Assembly: GCA_943330855.2 (NCBI GenBank)
Contig: CALQJI020000022.1
Span: 1-64,000 of the forward strand
Direction: 5' to 3'
From: Klebsiella pneumoniae
GTDB lineage: Bacteria; Verrucomicrobiota; Verrucomicrobiia; Limisphaerales; SXTU01
Length of the DNA stretch: 64,000 nt
The notes beneath the pieces are model-generated. The model had not been told where the DNA came from. It saw nothing but the letters and a program-made list of their open reading frames with translations, and did no database searches. The translations under genes and the position numbers were made by a program. Shown in pieces: positions 1-8,131 of this stretch. Every line of letters begins with the position of its first letter. Position 1 is the stretch's first letter.

Positions 1-117
1 CCCGCATCCGTGCAGCGGGCGAGTCCGCGACGCGTCCGTGCCGGATAGTGAACGGGAGCTGAAACCGTTGAAGATTTCGTTGAAGGTTTCGCCCTGGCCC
101 CAACAAACACCCTGCAT
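1..117. other. No gene recognised; sequence beyond truncated kinase
   Basis: This stretch lies just past the stop codon of the minus-strand kinase, where the rest of its ATPase domain would be expected. Reading the minus strand in all three frames I see no ATPase motif (no DxGxG or GxGxG). It holds a 12-base direct repeat, GTTGAAGATTTC then GTTGAAGGTTTC, at about 69-92. It may be foreign or rearranged DNA that cut the kinase short. Confidence 0.4.
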
Positions 118-1491
118 TTACAGGGGTTTTAGTTGGAGGCGGAGGTCGGGACGGGTCTGCGCAAACTCCGCATCCACCACCACCTCGGTCAGCTCGACCT
201 GGAGCACCCCGGGGCGGTCCTTCATGGCGTGCGCGGCGTTGGTGCAGAGGTTCATCACCACCTGGTGAATCTGCGAGGCATCGGCCAGCACCGTGCGGGT
301 CCGAGTCACGTTCGTCTGGAACTCGATGGCCGCCGACAGCGTGGAGCGCAGGAGCTTGACCACCTCACGGACGACGACGTGCAATTCGATCGGGTGGCGG
401 GCCTGTTCCTGCCGGCGGCTGAAGGCGAGAATCTGCTTCACCAAATCCGCCGCGCGCCGGCTGGCCGCGTAGATGGCATTGAGACTCTCCGGCAGACCGG
501 GGTCGTCCGGCGGGGAAATGCGGGCCAGCTCCACGTGGCCCAAAATGGCAGCGAGGATGTTGTTGAAGTCATGCGCAATGCCGCCGGCGAGCTGACCGAT
601 GGCTTCCATCTTCTGCGCCTGAAGAAACTGCGCCTCCACCTGCTTGCGCTCGGTGACTTCGCGCGCCCACACCAGCAGTCGCTGCACCTTGCCGTCGCGC
701 CCGAGGATAGGTTTGCAACGCGACTCGACCCAAATCCAGCGACCGTCCCGGCAGCGGATTCGGTGCTCGATCGTGGTCGTCTCCCCCGCGAGGTTGGCCG
801 CGCGCGTCCGCTCAATCTGCGGCAGGTCGTCCGCGTGCAGGCGGGTGCGCCAGTCCGTGCTCTGAATCTCCTCCGGCGTCCACCCCGTCACGCGATAGTA
901 AGACGGGCTGACGTAGAGCCAAGGGCCCTCAGTCTCGTTGAGCGTGACAAAGTCCTCGGCCGCGTCCGCCAGCAGCCGGTAGCGAGCCTCGCTCTCGCTT
1001 AAAGTTTTGTTGAGTTGCGCCAACTCGTCATTGCGCTGCTCCAGCTTGGTCACCAGCCGGTCGCTGTATTCCTGCATCACCTGCGCCTCCGTCCGCTCCG
1101 CTGCGAGCGGTGGCGGTTCCACGCGTGGGCGGCTCATCACTCGCTGAAGCGTCTCCAAGATCGTCGCCGCCGTGGCGGGCTTGCGCAAAAACGCATCCGC
1201 ACCCAAGTCGATCGCCATCTTCTCATCGGCCGGCGAGCCGTAGTTGGCGGTATAGATGATGAACGGGATCTGCTTGTGCAGCTCGTCCCGGCGCACCGCT
1301 TGGCAGAGCCGGTAGCCGTCCATCTGCGGCATCATGATGTCGGCGAGGATGACTGCCACCGGCTCGCGCCGGAGCGCCTCGAGCGCCTCCACGCCATTGC
1401 ACGCAGCCACGACGCTATGCCCTTCCTTCTTCAGCATCCTTTGCAGCAGGTCGCGCGTATTTTCGCCGTCGTCAACGATGAGGATGTTCAT
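118..1491 (-). CDS. Hybrid sensor protein: receiver-PAS-HisKA, truncated ATPase domain
   Basis: Two-component signalling protein of 457 residues. I chose the internal ATG at 1491 because the receiver begins there (MNILIVDDGENTRDLL). The receiver has the acidic pair, phospho-acceptor Asp in ADIMMPQMDG and Lys in LRKP. A coiled linker follows, then a PAS fold with PAC ending (WAREVTERKQ), then a HisKA domain with phospho-His in GGIAHDFNNILA. The N box of the ATPase domain is present (QVVMNLCTNAAHAM), but the protein stops about 30 residues later, before the D and G boxes. Family members normally continue for roughly 80 to 100 residues. The product should be unable to autophosphorylate unless it pairs with another ATPase, so this is either a pseudogene or a protein reduced to receiver and phosphotransfer roles. 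Confidence 0.8.
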   Translation of the reverse strand: MNILIVDDGENTRDLLQRMLKKEGHSVVAACNGVEALEALRREPVAVILADIMMPQMDGYRLCQAVRRDELHKQIPFIIYTANYGSPADEKMAIDLGADAFLRKPATAATILETLQRVMSRPRVEPPPLAAERTEAQVMQEYSDRLVTKLEQRNDELAQLNKTLSESEARYRLLADAAEDFVTLNETEGPWLYVSPSYYRVTGWTPEEIQSTDWRTRLHADDLPQIERTRAANLAGETTTIEHRIRCRDGRWIWVESRCKPILGRDGKVQRLLVWAREVTERKQVEAQFLQAQKMEAIGQLAGGIAHDFNNILAAILGHVELARISPPDDPGLPESLNAIYAASRRAADLVKQILAFSRRQEQARHPIELHVVVREVVKLLRSTLSAAIEFQTNVTRTRTVLADASQIHQVVMNLCTNAAHAMKDRPGVLQVELTEVVVDAEFAQTRPDLRLQLKPL

Positions 1492-1646
1492 GGGGAAATA
1501 AAGTGGCTGGATGCTACTGCGCCTGTCCTCAGAGGCAAGTTGCGGCTTCCTTCGTTTCGGTTTCCTTCGCGTAACTGACACCGAACACCTGTGCCCGGCT
1601 TCGCCCCACTCACCTCACCGTAGCTGCCGCCGGCGCGGACTACGCC

Positions 1647-3041
1647 TCACGCCAACTCGCGGATCACGTCGCCGCCGGTCTGCAACGGGCGGGTGCGGCC
1701 GCTGCGGTCGTCGAAGAAGCCGTGCGGGTCGATACCGAGGAGGTGGAAGATCGTCGCGGCCAAATCCTGCGGGCGCTGCGGACGCGACGCCGGGTAGCCG
1801 CCAATGCGGTCGCTCGCGCCGATGACTTGCCCACCGCGCACGCCGCCACCCGCCAACGCAACGGAGAAGCAATGGCCCCAGTGGTCGCGGCCACCGCTGG
1901 CGTTGTGCTTGGGGGTGCGACCGAACTCACCCATCGCCACGACCAGCGTCTCGTCGAGCAAACCGCGCTCGTGTAAGTCCGTCAGCAGCGCGGGATAGGC
2001 GGAGTCGAGCGTCGGGCAGAGCACATCGCGGACGCGATCGGCATTCTTCTGGTGTGTGTCCCAGAGCGGGTTGCCCACATCGGTGTCGCCCTTTTCGCGC
2101 GGCCAGTTCACCTGCACGAGCCGCGCGCCGGACTCGATGAGCCGCCGCGCGAGCAGGCAGCTTTGGCCGAACTTGTGGCGTCCGTAGCGGTCGCGGGTGG
2201 CGGCGCTCTCTCGTTCCAGCTCGAAGGCGGCGCGGGTCGAAGCGTTTTGCACGACATCGAAGGCGCGCTGTTGCACCCGGTCCAGCGCGGCGATGGAGTC
2301 GCTGCGGGCGGTGGCGAGGAAATGGTCGTCGAGCTGGCGCAGCAGGCTGACCCGCTCGGTGACGCGCAACGCGGAGACGCCGACGGGGAGTTTCAGGCCG
2401 TCAATCTCGAAGCCCGGCGCGGCGGGGTCGCAGTGGAAGACGGAGGGGTTCCAGTTGTGGCCCATGAAGCCGCCGTCCTGGCCGGGCCAGGGAATGTTCG
2501 GGTTGTTGTGAATCATCTCCGGCAGCAGCACCGAGGAGAAAGGCGAGCGCTCGCTGGGTTTCAGCGCACCAATGACAGCGGCGAGGCTGGGCCAGTCGCT
2601 GGAGTTCGGCGGCAAGCTCTCGGCCTGGGAGTCGTGGCGCGTGCCGGTGAGCATCCAGTAGCCGCTGGTGGAGTGGCTGTTCACGTCGGTGAACATGGAG
2701 CGCACGACGGCCATGTGCTGCGCGACCTGCGCGGTGCGCGGCAGCAGCTCGGAGAACTGAATGCCGGGGACGCTGGTGGCGATGGGCTTGAACTCGCCGC
2801 GAATCTCGCGCGGGGCGTCGGGCTTAGGATCGAACGTCTCGTGCTGCGGCGGGCCGCCGCCGAGGAAGAGGATGATGCAGTGCTTGGCCTTGCCGAAGGT
2901 GCCGCTGTTCGGCACGGCGGCGCGGGCTTGGGCTTGGAAGAAGCCGCCGAGGGAAAGGCCGAGCGAGCCAAGTCCGCCGACGCGCAGCCACTCGCGTCGC
3001 GAGGTGCGCTCGCGAAGGGAGAGTTGGGCGGATGACTTCAT
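1647..3041 (-). CDS. DUF1501 family exported protein (Tat signal)
   Basis: Member of the DUF1501 family (alkaline-phosphatase/sulfatase-like fold, function unproven), 464 residues. The ATG at 3041 is preferred over the in-frame start 7 codons upstream because MKSSAQLSLRER leads straight into a Tat-type signal (TSRREWLRVGGLGSLGLSLGG). Family motifs are FLGGGPPQHETFDPKP, GTRHDSQAESLPPNSSDWP and MGEFGRTPKHNASGGRDHWG. DUF1501 genes often follow DUF1549/DUF1553 cytochrome genes in Planctomycetes and Verrucomicrobia; here the partner is absent, while a second DUF1501 gene at 43283 does have it. The next gene on this strand, the DUF6807 gene, lies upstream beyond a 50-bp palindrome. Confidence 0.85.
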   Translation of the reverse strand: MKSSAQLSLRERTSRREWLRVGGLGSLGLSLGGFFQAQARAAVPNSGTFGKAKHCIILFLGGGPPQHETFDPKPDAPREIRGEFKPIATSVPGIQFSELLPRTAQVAQHMAVVRSMFTDVNSHSTSGYWMLTGTRHDSQAESLPPNSSDWPSLAAVIGALKPSERSPFSSVLLPEMIHNNPNIPWPGQDGGFMGHNWNPSVFHCDPAAPGFEIDGLKLPVGVSALRVTERVSLLRQLDDHFLATARSDSIAALDRVQQRAFDVVQNASTRAAFELERESAATRDRYGRHKFGQSCLLARRLIESGARLVQVNWPREKGDTDVGNPLWDTHQKNADRVRDVLCPTLDSAYPALLTDLHERGLLDETLVVAMGEFGRTPKHNASGGRDHWGHCFSVALAGGGVRGGQVIGASDRIGGYPASRPQRPQDLAATIFHLLGIDPHGFFDDRSGRTRPLQTGGDVIRELA

Positions 3042-3051
3042 GACTGGAGCT

Positions 3052-3101
3052 CGGACGCCCACGTCCGCAGCAAACTGGAGGATTGCGGACGTGGGCGTCC
3101 G
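3052..3101. repeat. Palindromic element with 18-bp perfect arms
   Basis: Left arm 3052-3069 (CGGACGCCCACGTCCGCA) and right arm 3084-3101 are perfect reverse complements around a 14-base loop. The element fills the gap between the DUF1501 and DUF6807 genes. The right arm sequence recurs as a single half at 15402-15419. There is no T tract, so it is not an obvious terminator. Confidence 0.85.
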
Positions 3102-3107
3102 CGCTGC

Positions 3108-4130
3108 TCACTTCTCCTTCGCGAAGCGCTCGTAGGCGGCGGCGATGTTGGCGGACTTCTCGTCGCCTTTGTGGAAGAGGATGCGGTAGCGGAGTTTTAG
3201 TTTTTCGCCGGGCTTCAGCGTGTAGGCGGCGTCGGGGAGGTTTTTATCGAGGCTCTTGCTGCCAAAGGCGTTCGCGGTGAACAGGCCGTAGTCGCGCACG
3301 TGCCAGGGCGTGGGGTGGCGGAAGCTGGTGGGGTGGTCCATGAAGGCGACGCCGAGGTGCTCGCCGCCGACGGGGCCCTGGTAGTCCACCCACTTGGCGC
3401 GCTTGGCCCAGGTGTCTTTGTCGGTGTGGCCTTCGCTGTTGATGATTTTGCCGCCTTGCTTGGAGGTGAGGGACATGGAGGTCGGGAGGCGGAGGCTGAA
3501 GCCGGCGTCCTTCATGTCGGCGAAGGTGACGGGGATGCCGGCGCTGGCGTGGAATTCAATCTCCACGTCCACGGTGCGGGTGTCGGCATCCGCGCGGAAG
3601 GTGAAGCGACGAGTGTCTTCCATCTGCTTCGCGCCACCCTCGAAGGCGATGTAGTCGTTGACGACGACGAGGACGGCCTTGTCTGCCGTGGCGGTGATTT
3701 CCTTGAACTCGCGGTGTTGGGTGACACCGAGCTTGGCGAGCTTGGGCTTGAGTGATTCCGGGGTGGACTTCGGCCCCTCGAAGGAGGAGCGGTCGTGCCA
3801 ATACTCGAGGCCGTTGATGCTCTGGTGGCCAAAGTAGAAAGAGCGGTGGTGCGGGTGGTCCTGTTGTTCGCCTTCGACTTTGTCCATCGGGTAGCGCCGC
3901 GTCATCTCCTTGCCGGTGGGGCCGAGGATAGGCCAGAGGATGGGTTTGTTTTGTGAGAGGATGACGTATTCGGTGACGAGCTTGCCGTCGTGTTTGATGA
4001 CGAGGCCAGCGGCGGATTTCTCCGTGCTGAAACCCTTCTTCTCGGCCGCGTGAACGGCTGCAACCCCGAGGACGAGCGCGGCGGTGACGAGGGTGAAGTG
4101 GCGGCGAGTAGCAGAATTCTTCATGTGCAT
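3108..4130 (-). CDS. DUF6807 (PmoA-like) family exported protein
   Basis: Protein of 340 residues in the PmoA/DUF6807 family, common in Planctomycetes and Verrucomicrobia. The name does not imply methane oxidation; members resemble secreted carbohydrate-associated beta-sandwich proteins. ATG at 4130 (alternative 4124) gives MHMKNSATRRHFTLVTAALVL, a clean signal peptide ending near VHAAEK. Typical motifs include YPMDKVEGEQQDHPHHRSF, FGHQSINGLEYWHD, WVDYQGPVGGEHLGVAFMD and HPTPWHVRDYGLFTANAFG. The last two are the family's signature near the C-terminus. The product is probably periplasmic. The earlier in-frame start adds a charged, unsupported leader. Confidence 0.8.
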   Translation of the reverse strand: MHMKNSATRRHFTLVTAALVLGVAAVHAAEKKGFSTEKSAAGLVIKHDGKLVTEYVILSQNKPILWPILGPTGKEMTRRYPMDKVEGEQQDHPHHRSFYFGHQSINGLEYWHDRSSFEGPKSTPESLKPKLAKLGVTQHREFKEITATADKAVLVVVNDYIAFEGGAKQMEDTRRFTFRADADTRTVDVEIEFHASAGIPVTFADMKDAGFSLRLPTSMSLTSKQGGKIINSEGHTDKDTWAKRAKWVDYQGPVGGEHLGVAFMDHPTSFRHPTPWHVRDYGLFTANAFGSKSLDKNLPDAAYTLKPGEKLKLRYRILFHKGDEKSANIAAAYERFAKEK

Positions 4131-4294
4131 GGCTGGATAATGTCGGCGTTCGACGGCGGGCGAGAGGAAAAAGTTCGGGCAACCTTTAGCACCCTCTGAC
4201 GGCGAGCGTGAACCGCTGACCCACCTCGGACTCGGGGTGGTTGTGCGATGGAAACTACTCCAGCCTGCGAACAACGGTTAAATGCCAGCGAGCC

Positions 4295-5095
4295 TCACCG
4301 CCCGAACCACAAAATCGCCCCGCCCACCACCACACGATACCAGCCGAAGGCGACAAAAGTGTGCGTCTGGATGAAGCGCAGCAGCCACCGCACGGCGAGG
4401 AACGCCGTGACCGCCGAGGCCAGCGTGCCCAGGCCCATCGCCAGCCAGTCCACCGGCACAGACGAGGCGTTCTTCATCGCCTTCATCGTCTCGTAAGCCC
4501 CCGCCGCCAGCAGCGTCGGGACGCCGAGCAGGAAGGAAAACTCCGTCGCGGCGGGCCGGCTCAATCCCAACGCGAGCGCGGCCAGAATCGTGGTGCCGGA
4601 GCGAGACGCGCCGGGGAACGCAGCAGCGACGAGCTGCCCAGCCCCAATGGCGAGCGCGACAGTCCAAGTGATTTCGCTCACGGAAGGTTTGTCCTTGAGC
4701 CAGCGTTCCAGCACAAGGAAGAGCACGCCGCCCACAAGCGTGGCCCACGCGATGGGCGCGACTTCCTTGGGCAACTTCATCCCCGCCTTCTTCAGCAGCA
4801 GCCCGCCGACTGCGGTGAGCAAAAAGGCCGCCCCGAGCTTGAGCAGGTAGTCGCGCGTAGCGGGTTCCGTGAACCGCGTGGCGAGCTGCTTCACCCGCTC
4901 GGAGAAGACGGCGAGGACCGCGATGACCGCGCCCGACTGGATGCCGACGTTGAAGATGTCAGAGCGGAGGAAGCTGGCCTCCGGAAGCTTGAGCCAGTGC
5001 TCGGCGAGCAACAGATGGCCCGTGGAGGAGATGGGGAGAAACTCCGTGATACCCTCGATGACACCGAGGAAAATTGCCGCGAGCCAGTCTTGCAC
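4295..5095 (-). CDS. uppP: Undecaprenyl-diphosphatase UppP
   Basis: Integral membrane phosphatase that recycles undecaprenyl diphosphate to the monophosphate carrier for peptidoglycan and other envelope polymers. Signature motifs are GVIEGITEFLPISSTGHLLL near the N-terminus and PGASRSGTT in the second half, with several hydrophobic helices. Taking the GTG at 5095 gives 266 residues, the usual family length, with GVIEG placed as in other UppP proteins. A longer reading from ATG 5179 adds 28 non-conserved residues, and that ATG sits in the arm of a palindromic repeat, so it is probably fortuitous. No clear ribosome-binding site supports either start. Confidence 0.9.
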   Translation of the reverse strand: MQDWLAAIFLGVIEGITEFLPISSTGHLLLAEHWLKLPEASFLRSDIFNVGIQSGAVIAVLAVFSERVKQLATRFTEPATRDYLLKLGAAFLLTAVGGLLLKKAGMKLPKEVAPIAWATLVGGVLFLVLERWLKDKPSVSEITWTVALAIGAGQLVAAAFPGASRSGTTILAALALGLSRPAATEFSFLLGVPTLLAAGAYETMKAMKNASSVPVDWLAMGLGTLASAVTAFLAVRWLLRFIQTHTFVAFGWYRVVVGGAILWFGR

Positions 5096-5178
5096 GCGCC
5101 GGTTAGACGCGAAAAGCCGCGACGTGACAAGTGGCAACTGCCGCAGAGCGTAAAACGACTGGCTCCCATCCGCGCCCA

Positions 5179-5336
5179 TAGCCGCCGAGGTCAGGAGGCG
5201 GACCTTTGGGCGAACCTAAACCCAAACGCATTGTCGCGGATGGCCACAACCTCCCCCTCGCTCTTCAGCGACCCCACGAAATTTGACTCCGTGGAGCACA
5301 GGCTGCGGGCAATCCGCCGCCTCACCTCGGCGGCTA
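5179..5336. repeat. GTAGCCGCCGAGG-type palindromic element, copy A
   Basis: Left arm 5179-5203 (TAGCCGCCGAGGTC, then AGGAGGCGGAC) and right arm 5313-5336 (TCCGCCGCC, then TCACCTCGGCGGCTA) are near-perfect inverted repeats enclosing about 109 bases without a gene. The same arms occur at 10494-10562 and 51376-51445. This copy lies between uppP and the von Willebrand A gene, just beyond that gene's stop codon. Confidence 0.85.
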
Positions 5337-5338
5337 CT

Positions 5339-7531
5339 TCAACTCATCCCTGCCAGCTTGCGGCTCACCCAATAGACCGTCAGCAGGAACAGGATGCTCC
5401 CGGCCCACCACGGGTCGGCCCAGAGGCGGATGCGCTGCTCCAAGGGCTTCGGCTCGGGCAGCAGCGCGATTTGCTCGATGACTTTCGCGAGGTCGGCGGT
5501 CGGGCCGATGGCGCCGCCGGTGAGGGAGGCGAGTTCGCGCAGCACGGTGAAGTTCGCGGGCTGGCCGATCTTCTCGCGCACGGGCTGCGTCACGGTGATT
5601 TCGGTTTCGAGCTTGCGACCGGCGCTGTCGGCGGTGAGGAGGATTTTGTGCGGCCCGCCTTGCTTGGGCACGAAGCTGGACTTGAACACGCCCCAGCCGC
5701 CGTCGAGCGCGGCGAAGTCGAGCTGCTCCGTGCGGCCGCCGGGCGTGGTAATTTTGCCGTCCACCTTGCCCTTCTCCAGCGGGAAACCGCTCGCGTCGAG
5801 CACGGTGGCCTGGAGGAAGACGGTGTCGCCGGCGTTCGGTGTCTCGGGGCTGAAGGTGAGCCGCACGCCCGCGCGCTCGGCGAGGTGCCGCTGGTGCGAC
5901 ATCCAGCGCACGACTTGGCTCCAGAAGCGGTAATGCCACTTGTCCTCGACGCCGCGCCGCCAGCGCCACGCGCTGTCCGTGCCCATGAACAGCACCTTGC
6001 CGCTGCCCGCCGGGCGCGTGACCAAGAGCGGCACGCGACCCCACGCGTTGCGCATCGAGGCGTGGACGGCGAGGACTTCGCTGCCGGGCCGGCTCTTCTC
6101 CACGGCGGCGCTCCAGTAGAAGCCGGGCAGATTCTTCCAGATGTCGTCGTTGCGGTTTTCGTCGCCATCGAAGCGCGTGAGCAAGTGGCCTTTGCCCGTG
6201 GCTGAGAGCAAGAGCGGCACTTCGTTTTGCAACGCGACGCCGTCGGGGCGTTTGTCATCGAGCTGCACGGGCATGAGGTCGGCGAGCGGGCCGTTGAGGA
6301 GGGACATCTGCCGCCCGCGTCGGCCCGGCAGGAAGATGAGGCCGCTGCCCTGTTGCTCGACCAGGCCGCGAATCAGCGCGACGTCCGACTCCTTCAACTC
6401 GCCTTCGCCGACACCCACATCGCCGAGGAAAATCACGTCGTAGCGCTGGAGCTGCTCCTTCGTGCCGGGGAAGGCCGTGAGATAGTTGCGCCCGCCGCCG
6501 GGGCCGAGCGACGGATGGAAGAGCACGCAATGCGACTCGACGCCGGGGTCGCGTTCGAGGGCGTTGCGGAGGTAGCGGTATTCCCAGCGCGGCAGCGAGT
6601 CCACCACGAGCACCTTGAGCGTCTCCGAGCGCACGGCGATGCGGAACTGCTGCGCGTTGTTGTCCGTGAGCGCCTCGTCAGCCTCGGGCGGCAGGCGCAG
6701 CGAGACGGTCTGCTCGCCGACGTTGCGCGGCGACCACACGATGGCGTCCTGCAACTGCCCGCCCGCCGGGATGGTGATGTCCTTCTTCACTTCCTCGCCG
6801 TCACCCGCGTCAATGATGAGCTGCGTCTTCACCTCGCGCGGCAGATGACTGGCGATGCGGAACGGAATGGAAATCTGCTCCCCGATAAGCCCGTAGCTCG
6901 GCACCGTGGCGCGCTCCAAAACCAAATCCGGCAACGGCTGTTCCGCGCCCACGCCCACGGCGAAGATGGGCGTGTCCGTCTCGCGGAACCGCGCGGCGGC
7001 GAGCAGCGGCGGCTTGCCGACGTTCCAGTCGCCGTCCGTCAGCACGAGCACGGCGCGGAGGTTCTTGTGCCGCTGCAGCGAGGCTTCGAGCGCGGCGCTC
7101 AAGTCTGTGCCGGCCTCGGCCTGCGCGTTGAAATTCGTGTCCGCCGGTGGCGCGGAGAAGTCCTCGATGATGACCTTGCCGGACTTTTCCAGCGGCTTCC
7201 AAAAGTTCGTCGCGCGCCGCGCCGCGAGCCACTCGGCGCGCGTGAGGACGTTCGAGCCGCCGCGCACGTCCCGCGTGGTCATGCTGCCGGAGGCGTCGAG
7301 CAGCACGGCGATTTGCGGCGACTCCTTGCGCTCGATGCGCCGCACCAGCTCGGGCCGGAACAGCGTCACGACCAGCAAGGACATGATGACCAGCCGGAGC
7401 GACTCCATGGCCACGGCCGCCTTGCCCCCGCGCCGCGTGGCGTTCTGCCAGCACAGCCAAGCGGCTCCGCACCACACGGCAGCGCCGAGCAGGATGAGCC
7501 ACGGAGAAGAGGCGAAGGACCAGGTGGTCAT
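5339..7531 (-). CDS. Von Willebrand A domain membrane protein with GATase1-like region
   Basis: Membrane-anchored protein of 730 residues. Two N-terminal transmembrane helices (roughly residues 8-28 and 44-60) precede a VWA domain with the MIDAS motif LLDASGSMTTRD and LTDGDWN. A middle region (VVDSLPRWEYRYLRNAL to IFLPGRRG) resembles the class I glutamine-amidotransferase fold of BatA-like large membrane proteins. A C-terminal helix follows (GSILFLLTVYWVS). The start at 7531 is fixed by a strong ribosome-binding site on the minus strand, GGAGGGGAG, at 7540-7548. Its ATG overlaps the stop of the upstream toxin gene as ATGA, so the two should be translationally coupled. Precise function unknown; relatives act in envelope stress or chaperone-like complexes. 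Confidence 0.8.
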   Translation of the reverse strand: MTTWSFASSPWLILLGAAVWCGAAWLCWQNATRRGGKAAVAMESLRLVIMSLLVVTLFRPELVRRIERKESPQIAVLLDASGSMTTRDVRGGSNVLTRAEWLAARRATNFWKPLEKSGKVIIEDFSAPPADTNFNAQAEAGTDLSAALEASLQRHKNLRAVLVLTDGDWNVGKPPLLAAARFRETDTPIFAVGVGAEQPLPDLVLERATVPSYGLIGEQISIPFRIASHLPREVKTQLIIDAGDGEEVKKDITIPAGGQLQDAIVWSPRNVGEQTVSLRLPPEADEALTDNNAQQFRIAVRSETLKVLVVDSLPRWEYRYLRNALERDPGVESHCVLFHPSLGPGGGRNYLTAFPGTKEQLQRYDVIFLGDVGVGEGELKESDVALIRGLVEQQGSGLIFLPGRRGRQMSLLNGPLADLMPVQLDDKRPDGVALQNEVPLLLSATGKGHLLTRFDGDENRNDDIWKNLPGFYWSAAVEKSRPGSEVLAVHASMRNAWGRVPLLVTRPAGSGKVLFMGTDSAWRWRRGVEDKWHYRFWSQVVRWMSHQRHLAERAGVRLTFSPETPNAGDTVFLQATVLDASGFPLEKGKVDGKITTPGGRTEQLDFAALDGGWGVFKSSFVPKQGGPHKILLTADSAGRKLETEITVTQPVREKIGQPANFTVLRELASLTGGAIGPTADLAKVIEQIALLPEPKPLEQRIRLWADPWWAGSILFLLTVYWVSRKLAGMS

Positions 7532-7839
7532 GGATGTTTCTCCCCTCCAGTCATGCGCTGCTTCCAATAGTCAGGGTGCCGGTGCAAGTGCATCACGGCC
7601 ACGATCAAGATGCGTTCGCCCTCAGCCTCGAAGAGAATTCCGTAGGGGAACGTGCGGGTCAGACAGCGGCGCACGCGCGGTGTGAGGTTGCGGAACCACT
7701 CTGGATTGTGACAGACGCGCTCGATGGCCGACTCAACTTCGGCAACAAAGCGGTCGCCCAGCTCGATACTGACTTCGTCGTAACGACGCGCCGCCGCCTC
7801 ATACTCAGCCTCGGCGGCGGGATGGAATTTGTAGTCCAC
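7528..7839 (-). CDS. ParE/RelE-family toxin
   Basis: Small basic protein of 103 residues with the ParE/RelE toxin layout: helical start (FHPAAEAEYEAAARRYDE), a long helix (LGDRFVAEVESAIERV), the strand region FPYGILFEAEGERILIVAVMH and the end HRHPDYWKQR. Family members inhibit translation or gyrase; which one applies here is not decidable from sequence. The start is GTG at 7839, one base after the antitoxin stop codon, so it relies on coupling. Its last codons contain the ribosome-binding site of the next gene, and its TGA overlaps that gene's ATG. Confidence 0.85.
   Translation of the reverse strand: MDYKFHPAAEAEYEAAARRYDEVSIELGDRFVAEVESAIERVCHNPEWFRNLTPRVRRCLTRTFPYGILFEAEGERILIVAVMHLHRHPDYWKQRMTGGEKHP
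7540..7548 (-). promoter_or_regulatory. Strong ribosome-binding site for the VWA gene
   Basis: On the minus strand GGAGGGGAG lies 8 bases before the ATG at 7531. It is embedded in the last codons of the toxin gene and decides the VWA start over the in-frame Met 12 codons upstream. Confidence 0.75.
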
Positions 7840-7840
7840 A

Positions 7841-8080
7841 CTAGCGATTCCGATTCCGCACGCGCTCCAGGACCGCCGGCCCGGAGACAGCCTCCACCTG
7901 ACCAGTCTTGAGTTCGTCCAGTCGCCGCTCCGCCAGTTCCAGCCAAGCCCGCTCGACGTCGGCGTCCGACTCGGAATCCAAGCTGGTCATCAAGTCTTGC
8001 GCCAGCAGCGCACGCGTGGAGGCTGGCAGGGCCAACAGTTCCTCGCGGAGAGTTGTCACGTTATCCGCTGTTGTGCTCAT
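7841..8080 (-). CDS. Antitoxin of the CHP02574 addiction-module family
   Basis: Protein of 79 residues that pairs with the ParE-like toxin immediately downstream. The sequence is typical of the CHP02574 (TIGR02574) family: LREELLALPASTRALLAQDLM followed by an acidic stretch and the helix ERAWLELAERRLDEL with the end VSGPAVLERVR. Family antitoxins neutralise the toxin by wrapping it; most lack an obvious DNA-binding domain, as here. The gap to the toxin gene is a single base. Start ATG at 8080 matches family length. Confidence 0.85.
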   Translation of the reverse strand: MSTTADNVTTLREELLALPASTRALLAQDLMTSLDSESDADVERAWLELAERRLDELKTGQVEAVSGPAVLERVRNRNR

Positions 8081-8131
8081 CCCAGATTTGTCCGCGAAGC
8101 CGGTTGCGAAGTCAATTCAGCCATCCCCTCA

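Noticed and set aside
4221..4240. 8-bp hairpin (CCACCTCG/CGGGGTGG) downstream of uppP
   Set aside because: No T tract on either strand and a short stem with a wobble pair; not convincing as a terminator.
4241..6205. A 654-codon open frame on the plus strand
   Set aside because: It lies antisense to uppP and the VWA gene. Its composition (Arg/Ala/Gly/Glu-rich, no domain) is what the reverse strand of high-GC genes gives. Many other long antisense frames in the window were left out for the same reason.
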